Of a DNA stretch of 19,522 nt, positions 1 to 7,996 are shown in pieces. The DNA lies in contig JBHIAG010000037.1 in assembly GCA_046758465.1 (NCBI GenBank), positions 1 to 19,522 of the forward strand. Reading direction: 5' to 3'. The DNA is from JBHIAG01 sp046758465 (lineage in GTDB: Bacteria > Acidobacteriota > Terriglobia > Acidiferrales > 2-02-FULL-67-57). A program made the translations under genes and the position numbers. A model generated the notes under the pieces. The model worked only from the letters and a program-made list of their open reading frames with translations. It did no database searches and was not told the DNA's origin. Within the stretch, counting starts at the first letter, position 1; each line of letters starts with the position of its first letter.

Positions 1-20
1 TTCGAGCAGGGCGTGTGAAC

Positions 21-44
21 TCCGGCGACTCAGACTACGCCGGA
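21..44. repeat. Inverted repeat (stem-loop), 7-bp arms
   Basis: TCCGGCG at 21-27 is exactly complementary to CGCCGGA at 38-44, leaving a 10-base loop. It lies beyond the 3' end of the minus-strand DUF72 gene and near the window edge, so the gene it belongs to is unclear. No T-run follows on either strand, so it is a possible structured 3' end rather than a proven terminator. Confidence 0.35.
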
Positions 45-64
45 CGCAAGCTGCGGGACGATGA

Positions 65-82
65 CCCCGCTTCCTAGCGGGG
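65..82 (-). terminator. Hairpin just downstream of the DUF72 gene, terminator-like
   Basis: CCCCGCT (65-71) and AGCGGGG (76-82) form a perfect 7-bp stem with a four-base loop, 18 bases past the stop codon of the minus-strand DUF72 gene. There is no U-tract after it, so intrinsic termination is uncertain. The sequence right after the hairpin on the plus strand (97-110) also occurs next to a second hairpin at 7409-7450, which suggests a dispersed repeat unit. Confidence 0.35.
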
Positions 83-100
83 AGCGCCTGTTCGCGTTGG

Positions 101-844
101 CTACCCTGCCCCCGAACCGATCATCACCTTGAGCTCCAGCGCGTTGAGGGCGGCGTAGCCCGCCTGGTCGTTGTCGAAATAGACAAAGACCTCGCGGGTG
201 CCCTGCGCCAGCCAATCCAGCGAGCAACGCAACCAAGCACGCAACTGCACCCGCGTGTAGCGGCCAGCGTACTTTTGCGCGGCTGGCCCGTGCAGGCGCA
301 GGTAGGCGAAGTCGGCGGTCAGCGTGCGGGGCGACTGCTGCCCGGCTAGGTCAAAAACGCAAAAGGCGGCATTGTGCTGCTCGAGCAAGGTATAGATCTC
401 GCGGTGAAACCAGGAGGGATCGCGAAATTCAAACGCGCTGCGACACCGCTTCGGCAGGGCTTGCAAAAACTCTCGCAGGCGGCCCGCATCGCGTCCCCAG
501 TGGGGCGGCAACTGGAAGAGAACCGGCCCGAGTTTTTCTCCCAGCTCTTCGACGTGAGAGAGAAATTTCCTGAGCGGCTGCCGAGGATCCTTCAGCTTCT
601 TCATGTGGGTGATGTAGCGGCTCGCCTTGACCGCAAACAAAAACCGCCGCGGCGTCTGCTCCTGCCAGAGGCGAAAAGTTTTCTTGGTGGGCAAGTGGTA
701 GAAGGAGTTGTTGATCTCTACTGTCCCCAGCCGCTGGCAGTAGAAGGCCAGCATCCCCGCGCTTCCCATCTTCTCGGGATAGAACGGCCCCCGCCAGTGC
801 CCATAGTGCCACCCCGACGTCCCTACCCGAATCCGCTCAGCCAC
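101..844 (-). CDS. DUF72 (YecE-like) family protein
   Basis: This 247-residue protein belongs to the DUF72/YecE family, a TIM-barrel-like fold of unknown biochemical function found widely in bacteria and archaea. The family start motif RVGTSGWHYGHWRGPFYP is at residues 6-23, followed by the typical EINNSFYHLP segment, FLFAVKASRYITHMKKL, and PVLFQLPPHW near mid-protein. Near the C-terminus YLRLHGP and VYFDNDQAGYA correspond to conserved family blocks. The length matches the family. The start is a GTG preceded by AAAGGAGA about four bases upstream, a strong ribosome binding site. The gene starts 32 bases after the transporter gene ends on the same strand, so the two could be co-transcribed, but nothing links their functions. 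Identity as DUF72 is confident; the reaction is unknown. Confidence 0.93.
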   Translation of the reverse strand: MAERIRVGTSGWHYGHWRGPFYPEKMGSAGMLAFYCQRLGTVEINNSFYHLPTKKTFRLWQEQTPRRFLFAVKASRYITHMKKLKDPRQPLRKFLSHVEELGEKLGPVLFQLPPHWGRDAGRLREFLQALPKRCRSAFEFRDPSWFHREIYTLLEQHNAAFCVFDLAGQQSPRTLTADFAYLRLHGPAAQKYAGRYTRVQLRAWLRCSLDWLAQGTREVFVYFDNDQAGYAALNALELKVMIGSGAG

Positions 845-876
845 GGGCTCTCCTTTGCTGCAGCGATAAAGCCATA

Positions 877-2355
877 TCAGCGGTTTGCCGCATCCGCATT
901 CTCTAGCGGGGAGACCGCCGGAGCCCGCAGCCGCGCACGAAAGAGCTTGCTCAGAGCCAGGGCCACCCCCAACAGCAGAACAATTTGACCCACATAGTTT
1001 CCCACGCTGTCACCTTGAAGCGGATTCCACCAGCGGTCGGACTGTGTCGACTCGGAGAGCCACCATACCATCAAGACCACGAATTGCAGGGGAATACCAT
1101 ACTGCACCAGCCAACGGAACCAGCGCCCGATGACAAAACGGTTCCCCGGAGTATTCAAGAAGTCCTGCCGGAAGGCTTCTACCCCGCAGCGGATAACCAA
1201 CAGCGCAAAAAATAGGCCGTTGAACAACAGCCCGATGGACCAGACCCCATCTTGATTGTTGAGAAAGTCAACGTTCAGAGCTGAGGGCAGCCCGGCCAGC
1301 ACGGCCAGCACCCCTACGCCGCCCACGGATAAGGTGCGCGGCACCCCCAGATCCTGAAGAGTCCGCACGGACAACTCCACCATGGCAATCAAGGAGCTCA
1401 GCGCGGCAAAGAATAAAGAGCCAAAAAACAGAAACAAGAAAAATCGCCCTAGAGGAACCTGCTGAAACAGTTGCGGGATCCAGATGAACGTCAGGCCAGT
1501 ATTGCTGGCTCCCAGGGCGGCACGCGCCTGCGGCGCTGCCAACACGGCGAACACGGTAGGCAAGATGGCAGTTGCGGCCAGCAAAGCCACCGCGGCATCG
1601 CCGAGTGCCGTCCAACCCGCCGCACCCGCGATGTCCTCCTCTGGACGCATGTAAATCGAGTACACCACCACCAAACCCCAGCCCGCCCCGGTAGACCAGG
1701 CGACCTGGGCCAGCGCTTCGAGCCAGGTGTTCGCGTTCAACAATAAGGAAAAGTCAGGACGAAACAGGAACCGCAGTCCGGCAGACGCGCCGGGCAAAAG
1801 CACAGCACGCAACGCCGCGAGCGCCAGCAGAATGAACAGAGCAGGCATAAGAATCTTGTTGGCCCGTTCAATGCCTCGCACCCCCTTGTAAACAATCCAG
1901 AGCGCGCTGCCGATGGCAATGACTTGGAACAAACCCACCTGCCAGCTAGTTTGGAGAAAAGTGTTCCAATAACCCTGCGGATCGCTGTAGAGGCGCGCCC
2001 CACTGGCTGCCGTGAGGTATTTCAGGCACCAGCCCGTAACCACGGCGTAATAGAACATGATGACCATGGTGCACAAGGAGACAAAGAGACCCAGCGGGCC
2101 GAAGCCGGGACGCATCGTCGCAAAGGCGCTCGCTGGGCCCCGCCGGATGCGTTTGCCAATGCCAAACTCAATCAGGAGCAGGGGGATGGCCCAGGTGAAA
2201 AGGAAAATAAAATAAGGGATCAGGAAGGCCGCCCCACCATTCGCACCAATCACGCGAGGAAAGCGCCAGATATTGCCGGTGCCGATAGCCATGCCCAGCA
2301 ACGCCAGCAAGATTCCCCACCGGGACGCAAAATAGGTTTGTTTGCCTGCCATCAT
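877..2355 (-). CDS. Sodium-dependent transporter, neurotransmitter:sodium symporter (SNF/NSS) family
   Basis: A 492-residue inner-membrane protein of the NSS family (LeuT fold), which imports amino acids or related small molecules using the sodium gradient. The N-terminal signature AIGTGNIWRFP (about residues 22-32) is the unwound TM1 segment that holds sodium and substrate, and NGGAAFLIPYF follows in TM2. About 12 hydrophobic segments are spread along the chain, with the familiar WLEALAQVAWSTGAGWG block in the middle. The substrate cannot be deduced. The first two codons are both ATG; GAGGAG directly abuts the first, so the second (2352) has the more usual spacing and may be the true start. 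The DUF72 gene follows 32 bases downstream on the same strand. Confidence 0.93.
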   Translation of the reverse strand: MMAGKQTYFASRWGILLALLGMAIGTGNIWRFPRVIGANGGAAFLIPYFIFLFTWAIPLLLIEFGIGKRIRRGPASAFATMRPGFGPLGLFVSLCTMVIMFYYAVVTGWCLKYLTAASGARLYSDPQGYWNTFLQTSWQVGLFQVIAIGSALWIVYKGVRGIERANKILMPALFILLALAALRAVLLPGASAGLRFLFRPDFSLLLNANTWLEALAQVAWSTGAGWGLVVVYSIYMRPEEDIAGAAGWTALGDAAVALLAATAILPTVFAVLAAPQARAALGASNTGLTFIWIPQLFQQVPLGRFFLFLFFGSLFFAALSSLIAMVELSVRTLQDLGVPRTLSVGGVGVLAVLAGLPSALNVDFLNNQDGVWSIGLLFNGLFFALLVIRCGVEAFRQDFLNTPGNRFVIGRWFRWLVQYGIPLQFVVLMVWWLSESTQSDRWWNPLQGDSVGNYVGQIVLLLGVALALSKLFRARLRAPAVSPLENADAANR

Positions 2356-2893
2356 CTCCTCGCGCGAGAAAGTCCCCAGAACAACCTAGCCCAAAAAATC
2401 AACTGTTGTTCCCCGCCCAGGAGTATAAGGGGGCGAGGATTTCGGCGTCGCCATTATGCCGGAGGGTATGAACAATGTCAGCTACTTGCCCGCATTCCCC
2501 CCAGCCCTGCTCGCCCGCGGCTGCGGCCAGATTTGTTCACCATGTGGGCGCCGCCTCCTCCCTGCCCCAAAAAGGTAACCGAGGTTGTCAAAAGGACTGC
2601 GCTGGGTTGTGTTCCAAGGATGGCAAGTCAACTCCCCTACTTCCCTGCCCTTATAGTTTCAAGCCGCTAGCTAGTTCAACCGAAGGGGACGGGGTTGATA
2701 CCTCAGGGCTCATCTAGGGAGAAACCTATTCCGGGAAGTTCATGCCTGCCCGTCCGCAGACGGGCGGCGCAGGGGGGACTATATGGAGGGGCAGGCATGG
2801 GGGGGCACGAACGGGCTCAGGGCGTTTCTGATTGCACCCAGGAGGCTATGTCGCCTGGTCGAGGCGGGCCGAGCCGGTCACTCCCTAATGGCA
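2356..2893. other. Long intergenic region without a credible gene
   Basis: About 540 bases separate the transporter start from the 3' end of the beta-propeller gene. Short ORFs here have no recognisable motifs, repetitive composition and no clear ribosome binding sites. On the minus strand a TATACT box (2422-2427) could serve as a -10 element for the transporter, but I see no matching -35. The region also holds a nested inverted repeat at 2741-2799. Confidence 0.6.
2741..2799. repeat. Nested inverted repeats, REP-like
   Basis: Two inverted repeats share the same left side. The outer pair is an 11-bp perfect match, CATGCCTGCCC at 2741-2751 against GGGCAGGCATG at 2789-2799. The inner pair is GCCCGTC (2748-2754) with GACGGGC (2759-2765), loop CGCA. 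Because the arms overlap, only one of the two hairpins can form at a time. The CCTGCC core resembles the palindromes at 8264 and 19095. Confidence 0.5.
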
Positions 2894-3889
2894 CTAGTGG
2901 TTTATCACTTCAACCTTGGCAATACCATTGACACCACTAGTGGCAAGCCATAGGTTGCCGTCTGGATCTGCCACCATGTGACGCACGACACCCCCGCCGG
3001 ACGGGATCGGCCAGGTACGAAATTGCTGTGTCTGCGGATCAAAGCGGACGACCGTATTTGGCTCCACGCCCGATTCGCTATACCACACAATATGGCCGAC
3101 GTTTGTAATTCCGTACGGTCTGGACCCTGCGCCGCCGGGAGAGGGCCATTCGCTGGCCTCCCCGGTCTCGGGGTCAAGCCGACCGAGATAGCCGCGGGCG
3201 TAGTCCGTGTACCAGATAACATCATCCGGAGTGACGGCAAGCCGCCGGGGACGGCTGTCTGGATGCGGTAAGACATATTCCCGAATGGCCATCGTGTCCG
3301 GATCAATACCGGCAAGTTTATTGCTCCTGAACTCGCAGAAGAAGGGAATGCCCTTGGAATTGACCACGATGCCGTAGGGTCTGGAGTTCGCTGTCGGTGA
3401 TGCCACCAGGGTTATCTGGCCCGTCTGCGGGATGAGCCTCCCCACCATGTTCCCCCGTTGGACAGTGAACCATAGAGTCCCCTTTTGATCGAAGATGGGT
3501 GTATGGGGGTCCCTGGCGTTGGGATCGGGCATAGGGTATTCAGTCACCTCGCCTGTCTGCGGGTTGAGTTTCCCCACGTGCGCGGCGAAGTTCCCCGTGT
3601 ACCAGATGTTGCCATGCGTGTCGGCGATCAGGCCGTGGGGTCCGGAGTTGGGAGTTTTCAATGGGTATTCCGTAAACTGGCCGCTGTTGGGATCGAACCG
3701 CCCCAGTACGTTCACCATTTGTCCCGTGTACCAAATGCAGCCGTCCGGGGCCACCGCCGGATCGTGGGGCCGCGATTTCGCAGTGGGCACGGTCCACTCC
3801 TTGATTACCACCCTCACGTCAGCGGCAAACACAACCGCCCCCGTGGCGGTTGCCACCATCAGCAGAGACAATAATGACCTGGCTGACAT
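2894..3889 (-). CDS. Secreted Vgb-like seven-bladed beta-propeller protein
   Basis: About 331 residues beginning with a Sec-type signal peptide (hydrophobic LLSLLMVATATGAVVFA, probable cleavage before AD near residue 23), so it is likely exported. The rest is a beta-propeller: seven WYT/WFT-like strands (IWYTG, IWYTG, LWFTV, PFFCE, IWYTD, VWYSE, LWLAT) alternate with 'VGRxDPxTG' turns and 'EYPxPxxxSRP' linkers. This pattern is typical of the streptogramin B lyase (Vgb)/SMP-30-like superfamily. Most chromosomal members have no demonstrated lyase activity, so an antibiotic-resistance role should not be assumed. A GTG at 3892 precedes the ATG at 3889; AAGGAGG lies four bases before the ATG, which favours the ATG. 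The stop codon lies inside one copy of a 9-base direct repeat. It stands alone between long non-coding gaps. Confidence 0.85.
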   Translation of the reverse strand: MSARSLLSLLMVATATGAVVFAADVRVVIKEWTVPTAKSRPHDPAVAPDGCIWYTGQMVNVLGRFDPNSGQFTEYPLKTPNSGPHGLIADTHGNIWYTGNFAAHVGKLNPQTGEVTEYPMPDPNARDPHTPIFDQKGTLWFTVQRGNMVGRLIPQTGQITLVASPTANSRPYGIVVNSKGIPFFCEFRSNKLAGIDPDTMAIREYVLPHPDSRPRRLAVTPDDVIWYTDYARGYLGRLDPETGEASEWPSPGGAGSRPYGITNVGHIVWYSESGVEPNTVVRFDPQTQQFRTWPIPSGGGVVRHMVADPDGNLWLATSGVNGIAKVEVINH

Positions 3890-4180
3890 CACCCCTCCTT
3901 CCTGAACGCCTTAGTGCGAGACTGCATCTCCAAGCATGCGGATGCAAACCGAGCTGTTGCCCGCCATCTTAGGCCGCGGCTGCAAGTAAGTCAACGGGGG
4001 GACACCAGAAACACTTGCTTCCGGCGGGGCGAAAACCGCCTCAGCCGATCACGTTTTCTTAGGCACTTACGGAGGCCCACGCAGGAGGATTTTGGGGCAA
4101 GCGTAGGCAGCACGAGGGTCATGTATGCCCAGCCGCCTCTACCAGTCACTTCGGATTGATAATGTTCTCAACCCTGTGGT

Positions 4181-4207
4181 CTGATTGTACGCCAGCCGTA
4201 CAAGCAG
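4181..4207. repeat. Inverted repeat with TTGTACG arms
   Basis: TTGTACG (4185-4191) and CGTACAA (4197-4203) are perfectly complementary around a 5-base spacer. CTG/CAG extends the stem by three more pairs past one mismatch. It is AT-richer than the surroundings. It could be an operator or a hairpin; no neighbouring promoter or regulator gene decides between them. Confidence 0.4.
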
Positions 4208-4310
4208 CAGTCAGTTTTGGCCGGTTTTGCCCATCTCCGGGAATTCGGCCGTGACGCCATTGCAACGTAGCAATATTCTTAATGCTTTTATTTTCTTAGA
4301 ATCAGAAAGA

Positions 4311-4375
4311 TGGTAGCGGTACCGGGAGAAGTTTATGCTGAGCTTGCCGAAGCAAACCCGCGTTTCCAGATTGAG
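4311..4375 (-). pseudogene. Truncated and interrupted tRNA-Glu(CUC) 3'-half relic
   Basis: Read on the minus strand, this is the 3' half of a tRNA-Glu like the intact one at 8060-8134. Bases 4311-4327 are identical over 17 bases to the CCA end, acceptor 3' strand and part of the T arm. Bases 4355-4375 match 20 of 21 bases of the T-stem, variable loop and anticodon region. Between them about 26 foreign bases replace the 4 bases of the T loop. Homology stops at the anticodon, so the 5' half is missing and it cannot fold as a tRNA. The inserted bases include TGAGCTTGCCGAAG, which resembles a short repeat common in bacterial genomes (from memory, not checked). Confidence 0.7.
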
Positions 4376-4708
4376 CATCCGAGCGAGGATGGCCATGTTG
4401 TTGCTTCACTGGGGCTGTTGCTGCTCGCTAGCTCAACCTTTTCCCCGTTTTCGGGGCTAAATGGACTCAAGGCTGGCTCCCAATCCCTATTTATCGGGCT
4501 TTCCGCACAAGGGGCGGGGTCCCTGAGTGCCCAACGGGACCACGAAGAGAAGTCCAGGGGCTAACTCAAAATATTGCCCTAATCTTGAGTTTTGCACCGG
4601 GAAAACACTCGGCACCAAATCACACCCTACTCTCTGAAACCCCTGCAGCAAGACATAACCGTTCGGCGCTACCTTTTGCAAGTCGGTCACCTATGCGGTG
4701 CCACCCCT

Positions 4709-4723
4709 CGCCCAGAGAGGGCG
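4709..4723 (-). terminator. Hairpin downstream of maeB, weak terminator candidate
   Basis: CGCCC (4709-4713) pairs with GGGCG (4719-4723) around the loop AGAGA, eight bases past the maeB stop. No U-tract follows on the minus strand. The flanking GGCGGACGC also occurs at 7420-7428 next to another hairpin. Confidence 0.25.
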
Positions 4724-4731
4724 GACGCGGT

Positions 4732-7074
4732 CTAAGCAGCGTCTTGGTCTTTTGATTGCTCGGGTAACGTTACCCCAAGGCGCGTCCGCCAAGCTTCCAG
4801 CACGTCTTGGAAGCTGCGTGCCGTCGCCTCCTGTGCATCGACTACCGCGATGGTCGCCATGTTGACGATGTCATTGACCTCCGCCCCCCGCTGCAACACG
4901 TGCACCGGCTTGGACATCCCCATCAGGATCGGCCCGATGGCTTCGGCTCCGCCAATGCGTGAAAGCAGGTTGTATGCGATGTTACCCGCTTCCAGATTCG
5001 GAAAAATCAGGACATTGGCGCCGCCGCGAAGTGAGCTGAAAGGATAGATCTGTTCGATGATCTCCGGCACCACGGCAGTCTCGGCTTGCATTTCTCCATC
5101 TACTGTCAGGCCAGGGGCGCACTGCTTGATCAGTTCGACCGCGCGCCGCACCTTCTCTTGCAAGGGATGCCGACTGCTGCCGAAATTGGAAAACGAGAGC
5201 AAAGCCACTCGTGGCTCGACGTCAAATCGACGAGCCATGTCAGCCGCCGAAATGGCGATCTCAGCTAGGTCTTCTGCGCTGGGCTCGATGTTTACAGTGG
5301 TATCAGCGAGGAAGTAGAGGTCACCGCGCGGAGTAATAAGCATGTAGAGGCCCGACACCTTGCGCAACCCCTCTCGTGTCTTGATGACCTGCAACGCCGG
5401 CCGAATAGTGTCGGGATAGTGCTGGGTAAGGCCGCTGATAAGACCGTCGGCGTCGCCCAAGTGGACCATCATGGAACCGAATACGTTTCGATTGAGAATC
5501 AGCGTCTCCGCTTCCTTGCGGGTGACGCCCTTGCGGCGACGCAAGTGGTAGAGCTCTTCGACATAGATGGGCAGACGCGCAAAGTTGATCGGCTCAATCA
5601 CCTGCACCTGGTCTAGGTGAAGATGCAGGTCAGCGATGCTCGCCCTTATCTTCTGTTCGTTCCCGAGCAGCATCGGGGTAGCGATTCGTTCATCGACAAG
5701 GATTTGGCAGGCGCCTAGGATCTTAACTTCCTCCCCTTCGGGGAAGACCACCCGTTGCGGCCGCTTTTGCGCCTTATGGATCATGGCCCGCATGACTTCG
5801 TGGGCCTTGCCCAAGCGGCGTTCCAGCTGATCTTTGTACTCTTCGAGGTCCACCGGCTGCTGGGCCACGCCGGACTCCATCGCCGCCTGCGCCACCGCTG
5901 ACGCCTCCCAGATTAACACGCGGGGATCGAAGGGCTTGGGGATGAGATAGTCGCGACCGAACGTCAGCCGCTCCACCCCGTAGGCGCGGCACACCGAATC
6001 TGGCACGTCCTCTTTGGCCAACGCCGCCAGCACGCGTGTAGCCGCGAGCTTCATCTCCTCGTTGATAGCGGTAACACGGACGTCGAGGGCGCCACGAAAG
6101 ATAAAGGGAAAGCCAAGCACGTTGTTTACTTGGTTAGGAAAGTCGGAGCGGCCTGTAGCCATGATAATGTCCGGACGGGTCTTAACCGCCACGTCGTAAG
6201 AAATCTCCGGGTCGGGATTGGCCATGGCGAAGACGATGGGGTTGTCGGTCATGGAGAGCAGCATCTCGGGGCTGACACAATCAGCCACCGAGAGACCGAC
6301 AAAAACGTCGGCACCGCGCATGGCCTCAGCGAGCGTACGCAAATCTGTCTCCTGTGTGAAGCGCTCCTTGTACCGATTCATCCCCCGAGTGCGACCCTTA
6401 TAGATGACTCCATTGGTGTCGCACAGGATGATGTTTTCGCGCTTGATGCCGAGGTTGACGTAATGCTCGGCACAAGCGATGCCGGCGGCTCCAGCACCGT
6501 TGAAAACCACTTTCACCGCATCAATGCGCTTGCCCGCTAGCTCCAAGGCGTTGAGCAAGGCGGCGCCGGAAATGATGGCGGTTCCGTGCTGGTCGTCATG
6601 GAAAACCGGAATCTTCAGGGTGCGCTTCAGCTCTTCCTCGATCTCGAAGCACTCGGGCGCTTTGATGTCCTCTAGGTTGATGCCACCGAAGGTGGGCTCG
6701 AGTAGCTGGCAGACGCGAATGACTTCCTTCGGGTCCTGGGTGTCGATCTCAATATCGAACACGTCAATGTCTGCGAAGCGCTTGAACAGCACTCCCTTGC
6801 CCTCCATGACGGGCTTTCCAGCAGCGGCACCGATGTTGCCCAGCCCGAGCACCGCAGTGCCGTTCGAGACTACAGCCACCAGGTTGCCTTTGGCCGTGTA
6901 CTCGTAGATGCTCGTGGGGTCGCGCTGAATCTCCAGGCAGGGAGCAGCCACCCCCGGCGTGTAGGCTAAGCCGAGATCCCGCTGTGTGCGACAGGGCTTG
7001 GTTGCCGTGACCGCCAATTTCCCCGCCGGCTTGGATGAATGATATTCCAGCGCGTCCTCTTTGCTAATTGTCAT
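4732..7074 (-). CDS. maeB: NADP-dependent malic enzyme with C-terminal phosphotransacetylase-like domain
   Basis: A 780-residue MaeB-type malic enzyme, converting malate to pyruvate, CO2 and NADPH in the cytoplasm. The malic N-domain covers roughly residues 1-160, with the tyrosine motif YTPGV at 38-42, GKPVMEGKG at 86-94 and FHDDQHGTA at 158-166. The NAD(P)-binding domain follows with GAGAAGIA at 193-200. From about residue 441 (VVFPEGEE) to the end is a phosphate acetyltransferase-like domain, regulatory and catalytically inactive in characterised MaeB proteins such as that of E. coli (759 residues). The frame is open 18 codons further upstream from a TTG, but that TTG falls in a TATAAT box. 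The ATG at 7074 has AGGGGTGG upstream and gives the family N-terminus, so I chose it. It appears monocistronic. Confidence 0.95.
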   Translation of the reverse strand: MTISKEDALEYHSSKPAGKLAVTATKPCRTQRDLGLAYTPGVAAPCLEIQRDPTSIYEYTAKGNLVAVVSNGTAVLGLGNIGAAAGKPVMEGKGVLFKRFADIDVFDIEIDTQDPKEVIRVCQLLEPTFGGINLEDIKAPECFEIEEELKRTLKIPVFHDDQHGTAIISGAALLNALELAGKRIDAVKVVFNGAGAAGIACAEHYVNLGIKRENIILCDTNGVIYKGRTRGMNRYKERFTQETDLRTLAEAMRGADVFVGLSVADCVSPEMLLSMTDNPIVFAMANPDPEISYDVAVKTRPDIIMATGRSDFPNQVNNVLGFPFIFRGALDVRVTAINEEMKLAATRVLAALAKEDVPDSVCRAYGVERLTFGRDYLIPKPFDPRVLIWEASAVAQAAMESGVAQQPVDLEEYKDQLERRLGKAHEVMRAMIHKAQKRPQRVVFPEGEEVKILGACQILVDERIATPMLLGNEQKIRASIADLHLHLDQVQVIEPINFARLPIYVEELYHLRRRKGVTRKEAETLILNRNVFGSMMVHLGDADGLISGLTQHYPDTIRPALQVIKTREGLRKVSGLYMLITPRGDLYFLADTTVNIEPSAEDLAEIAISAADMARRFDVEPRVALLSFSNFGSSRHPLQEKVRRAVELIKQCAPGLTVDGEMQAETAVVPEIIEQIYPFSSLRGGANVLIFPNLEAGNIAYNLLSRIGGAEAIGPILMGMSKPVHVLQRGAEVNDIVNMATIAVVDAQEATARSFQDVLEAWRTRLGVTLPEQSKDQDAA

Positions 7075-7127
7075 GGCTCCACCCCTTATCTCCCGCCGGG
7101 CTGGGTGCCCTCGGCGGCCGAAACCCA

Positions 7128-7133
7128 ATTATA
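7128..7133 (-). promoter_or_regulatory. -10 box of the maeB promoter
   Basis: On the minus strand the bases read TATAAT, an exact sigma-70 -10 consensus, 53 bases before the chosen maeB ATG. No convincing -35 hexamer lies 16-18 bases further upstream, so this is a partial promoter call. A 6-bp hairpin (CGCTTG/CAAGCG, 7153-7169) lies just upstream. Confidence 0.45.
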
Positions 7134-7408
7134 ACCGATAAGAACCCACCCGCGCTTGTTGGGCAAGCGGCGCTCGTTTACGGATAGCTTGTGCAGCGCC
7201 GCCGTCAGGGGCACGATCTGAGTGTCGCCACCCACTGACGGTCCACCCGGACAGCGTGAGCTAGCGCGGCCGCAGTGCCGAAAGATCTGGAAAGGCCAAG
7301 AACGGATGAACTTAAACAGGATGCGGAAGAAAATCGTATTGCAGCCGCTCTAGTGGGGTCGCGAGTTCCCGTCTTAGAGGAAGTGTGAGTCGCCACCTAC
7401 TCCTCCGG

Positions 7409-7450
7409 CCGCCTAAAAAGGCGGACGCTGTTGTTCTTGGCTACCGTGCC
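7409..7450. repeat. Hairpin plus conserved tail, copy 2 of a dispersed element
   Basis: CCGCC (7409-7413) and GGCGG (7420-7424) form a stem with loop TAAAAA, followed by a tail ending in TTGGCTACCGTGCC (7437-7450). The hairpin at 65-82 has the matching tail TTGGCTACCCTGCC at 97-110, 13 of 14 bases the same. The hairpin arms differ while the tail is kept, as in a small dispersed element. Confidence 0.4.
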
Positions 7451-7551
7451 AAAAGGTCATCTTCCAATGTACTAAGTTTCCACATTCCCCCTACGACCGC
7501 CCAGCTCAGCTAGTGGATTGAAATATAGAAGGGGAAAACAAGTATCAGTGG

Positions 7552-7586
7552 CGGGAATCGAATTTAGGTTTCGATACTTGAGTTCC
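7552..7586 (-). pseudogene. tRNA-like T-arm/anticodon fragment
   Basis: CGGGAATCGAA at 7552-7562 is identical to the T-loop region of tRNA-Glu at 8072-8082. It is followed, at the same spacing as in the tRNA, by GGTTTC and then a diverged TTGAG. The 5' strand of the T stem no longer pairs and both acceptor and D arms are absent. It is a relic, or possibly convergence; the match is short. Confidence 0.4.
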
Positions 7587-7960
7587 AATAGGACCCACGT
7601 TCGGTTTCTGGCACTCGACTCCTCCCGCAACTCGTTCATTCGCTTGGCCTGCTGCTGCCCGCTGTTAGAACTGCTAGCTTTAGCCGATGCCGATCACCCC
7701 CTCCTCCCCCAGGTCGAAGGTGCGCAGGACTTGGCTCTCACTCAGAAAAACTAACTAGGTTCTTCCCGCGCTAGGCAACTCTGACTGCCCGTTAAAAAGA
7801 GGTCTTGCTAACTTGCCTCGATGTGACCGGTTGCGGCGGAGGGGAACTCGGGCTGTGCGAAAGGGAATCTTTTGCTGCACTAGGTTTCCATATTCGGGTG
7901 TCAATTGGACGGAAACCACCCAAGTTCGGCTTTCGGGCTCGATTACTCCGGCAACTTATT
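7565..7960. repeat. Pair of diverged ~70-bp direct repeats
   Basis: Bases 7565-7635 and 7881-7960 align along their length. Shared blocks in order are TAGGTTTC, ATA, CAAT, GGAC, GTTCGG, CTCGA, CTCC and GCAACT, with roughly 70% identity by eye and one nine-base insertion in the second copy. A third partial match, CTAAGTTTCCACATTC, starts at 7472. The leading part resembles the tRNA-Glu variable/anticodon region. Confidence 0.5.
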
Positions 7961-7996
7961 GAGAGGTAAGAGAGAAGTTGCTTGCCATTCAGACTT

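Larger units (their letters stand above)
3890..4731. other. Long intergenic region with hairpins and a tRNA-derived relic
   Basis: About 840 bases with no convincing ORF. Visible structure: an inverted repeat at 4181-4207; an AT-rich patch around 4270-4310; a fragment matching the 3' half of tRNA-Glu at 4311-4375; a hairpin CCCCG-TTTT-CGGGG at 4443-4456; and AACTCAA/TTGAGTT arms at 4563-4569 and 4585-4591. The right edge carries a hairpin next to the maeB stop. The small plus-strand ORF starting at 4310 is a reading of the tRNA relic and is not a gene. Confidence 0.6.

Noticed and set aside
1924..2670. 248-codon plus-strand ORF antisense to the transporter N-terminus
   Set aside because: It covers the conserved transporter signature on the opposite strand and has no recognisable domain or ribosome binding site.
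2894..3889. Streptogramin (virginiamycin B) resistance gene
   Set aside because: The fold and repeats match the Vgb-like superfamily, but I could not verify the catalytic residues and most such secreted propellers are not resistance enzymes.
7518..7754. Small plus-strand ORF in the gap left of tRNA-Glu
   Set aside because: It translates a diverged repeat and a tRNA-like fragment; there is no motif, and its neighbours in the region are equally decayed.
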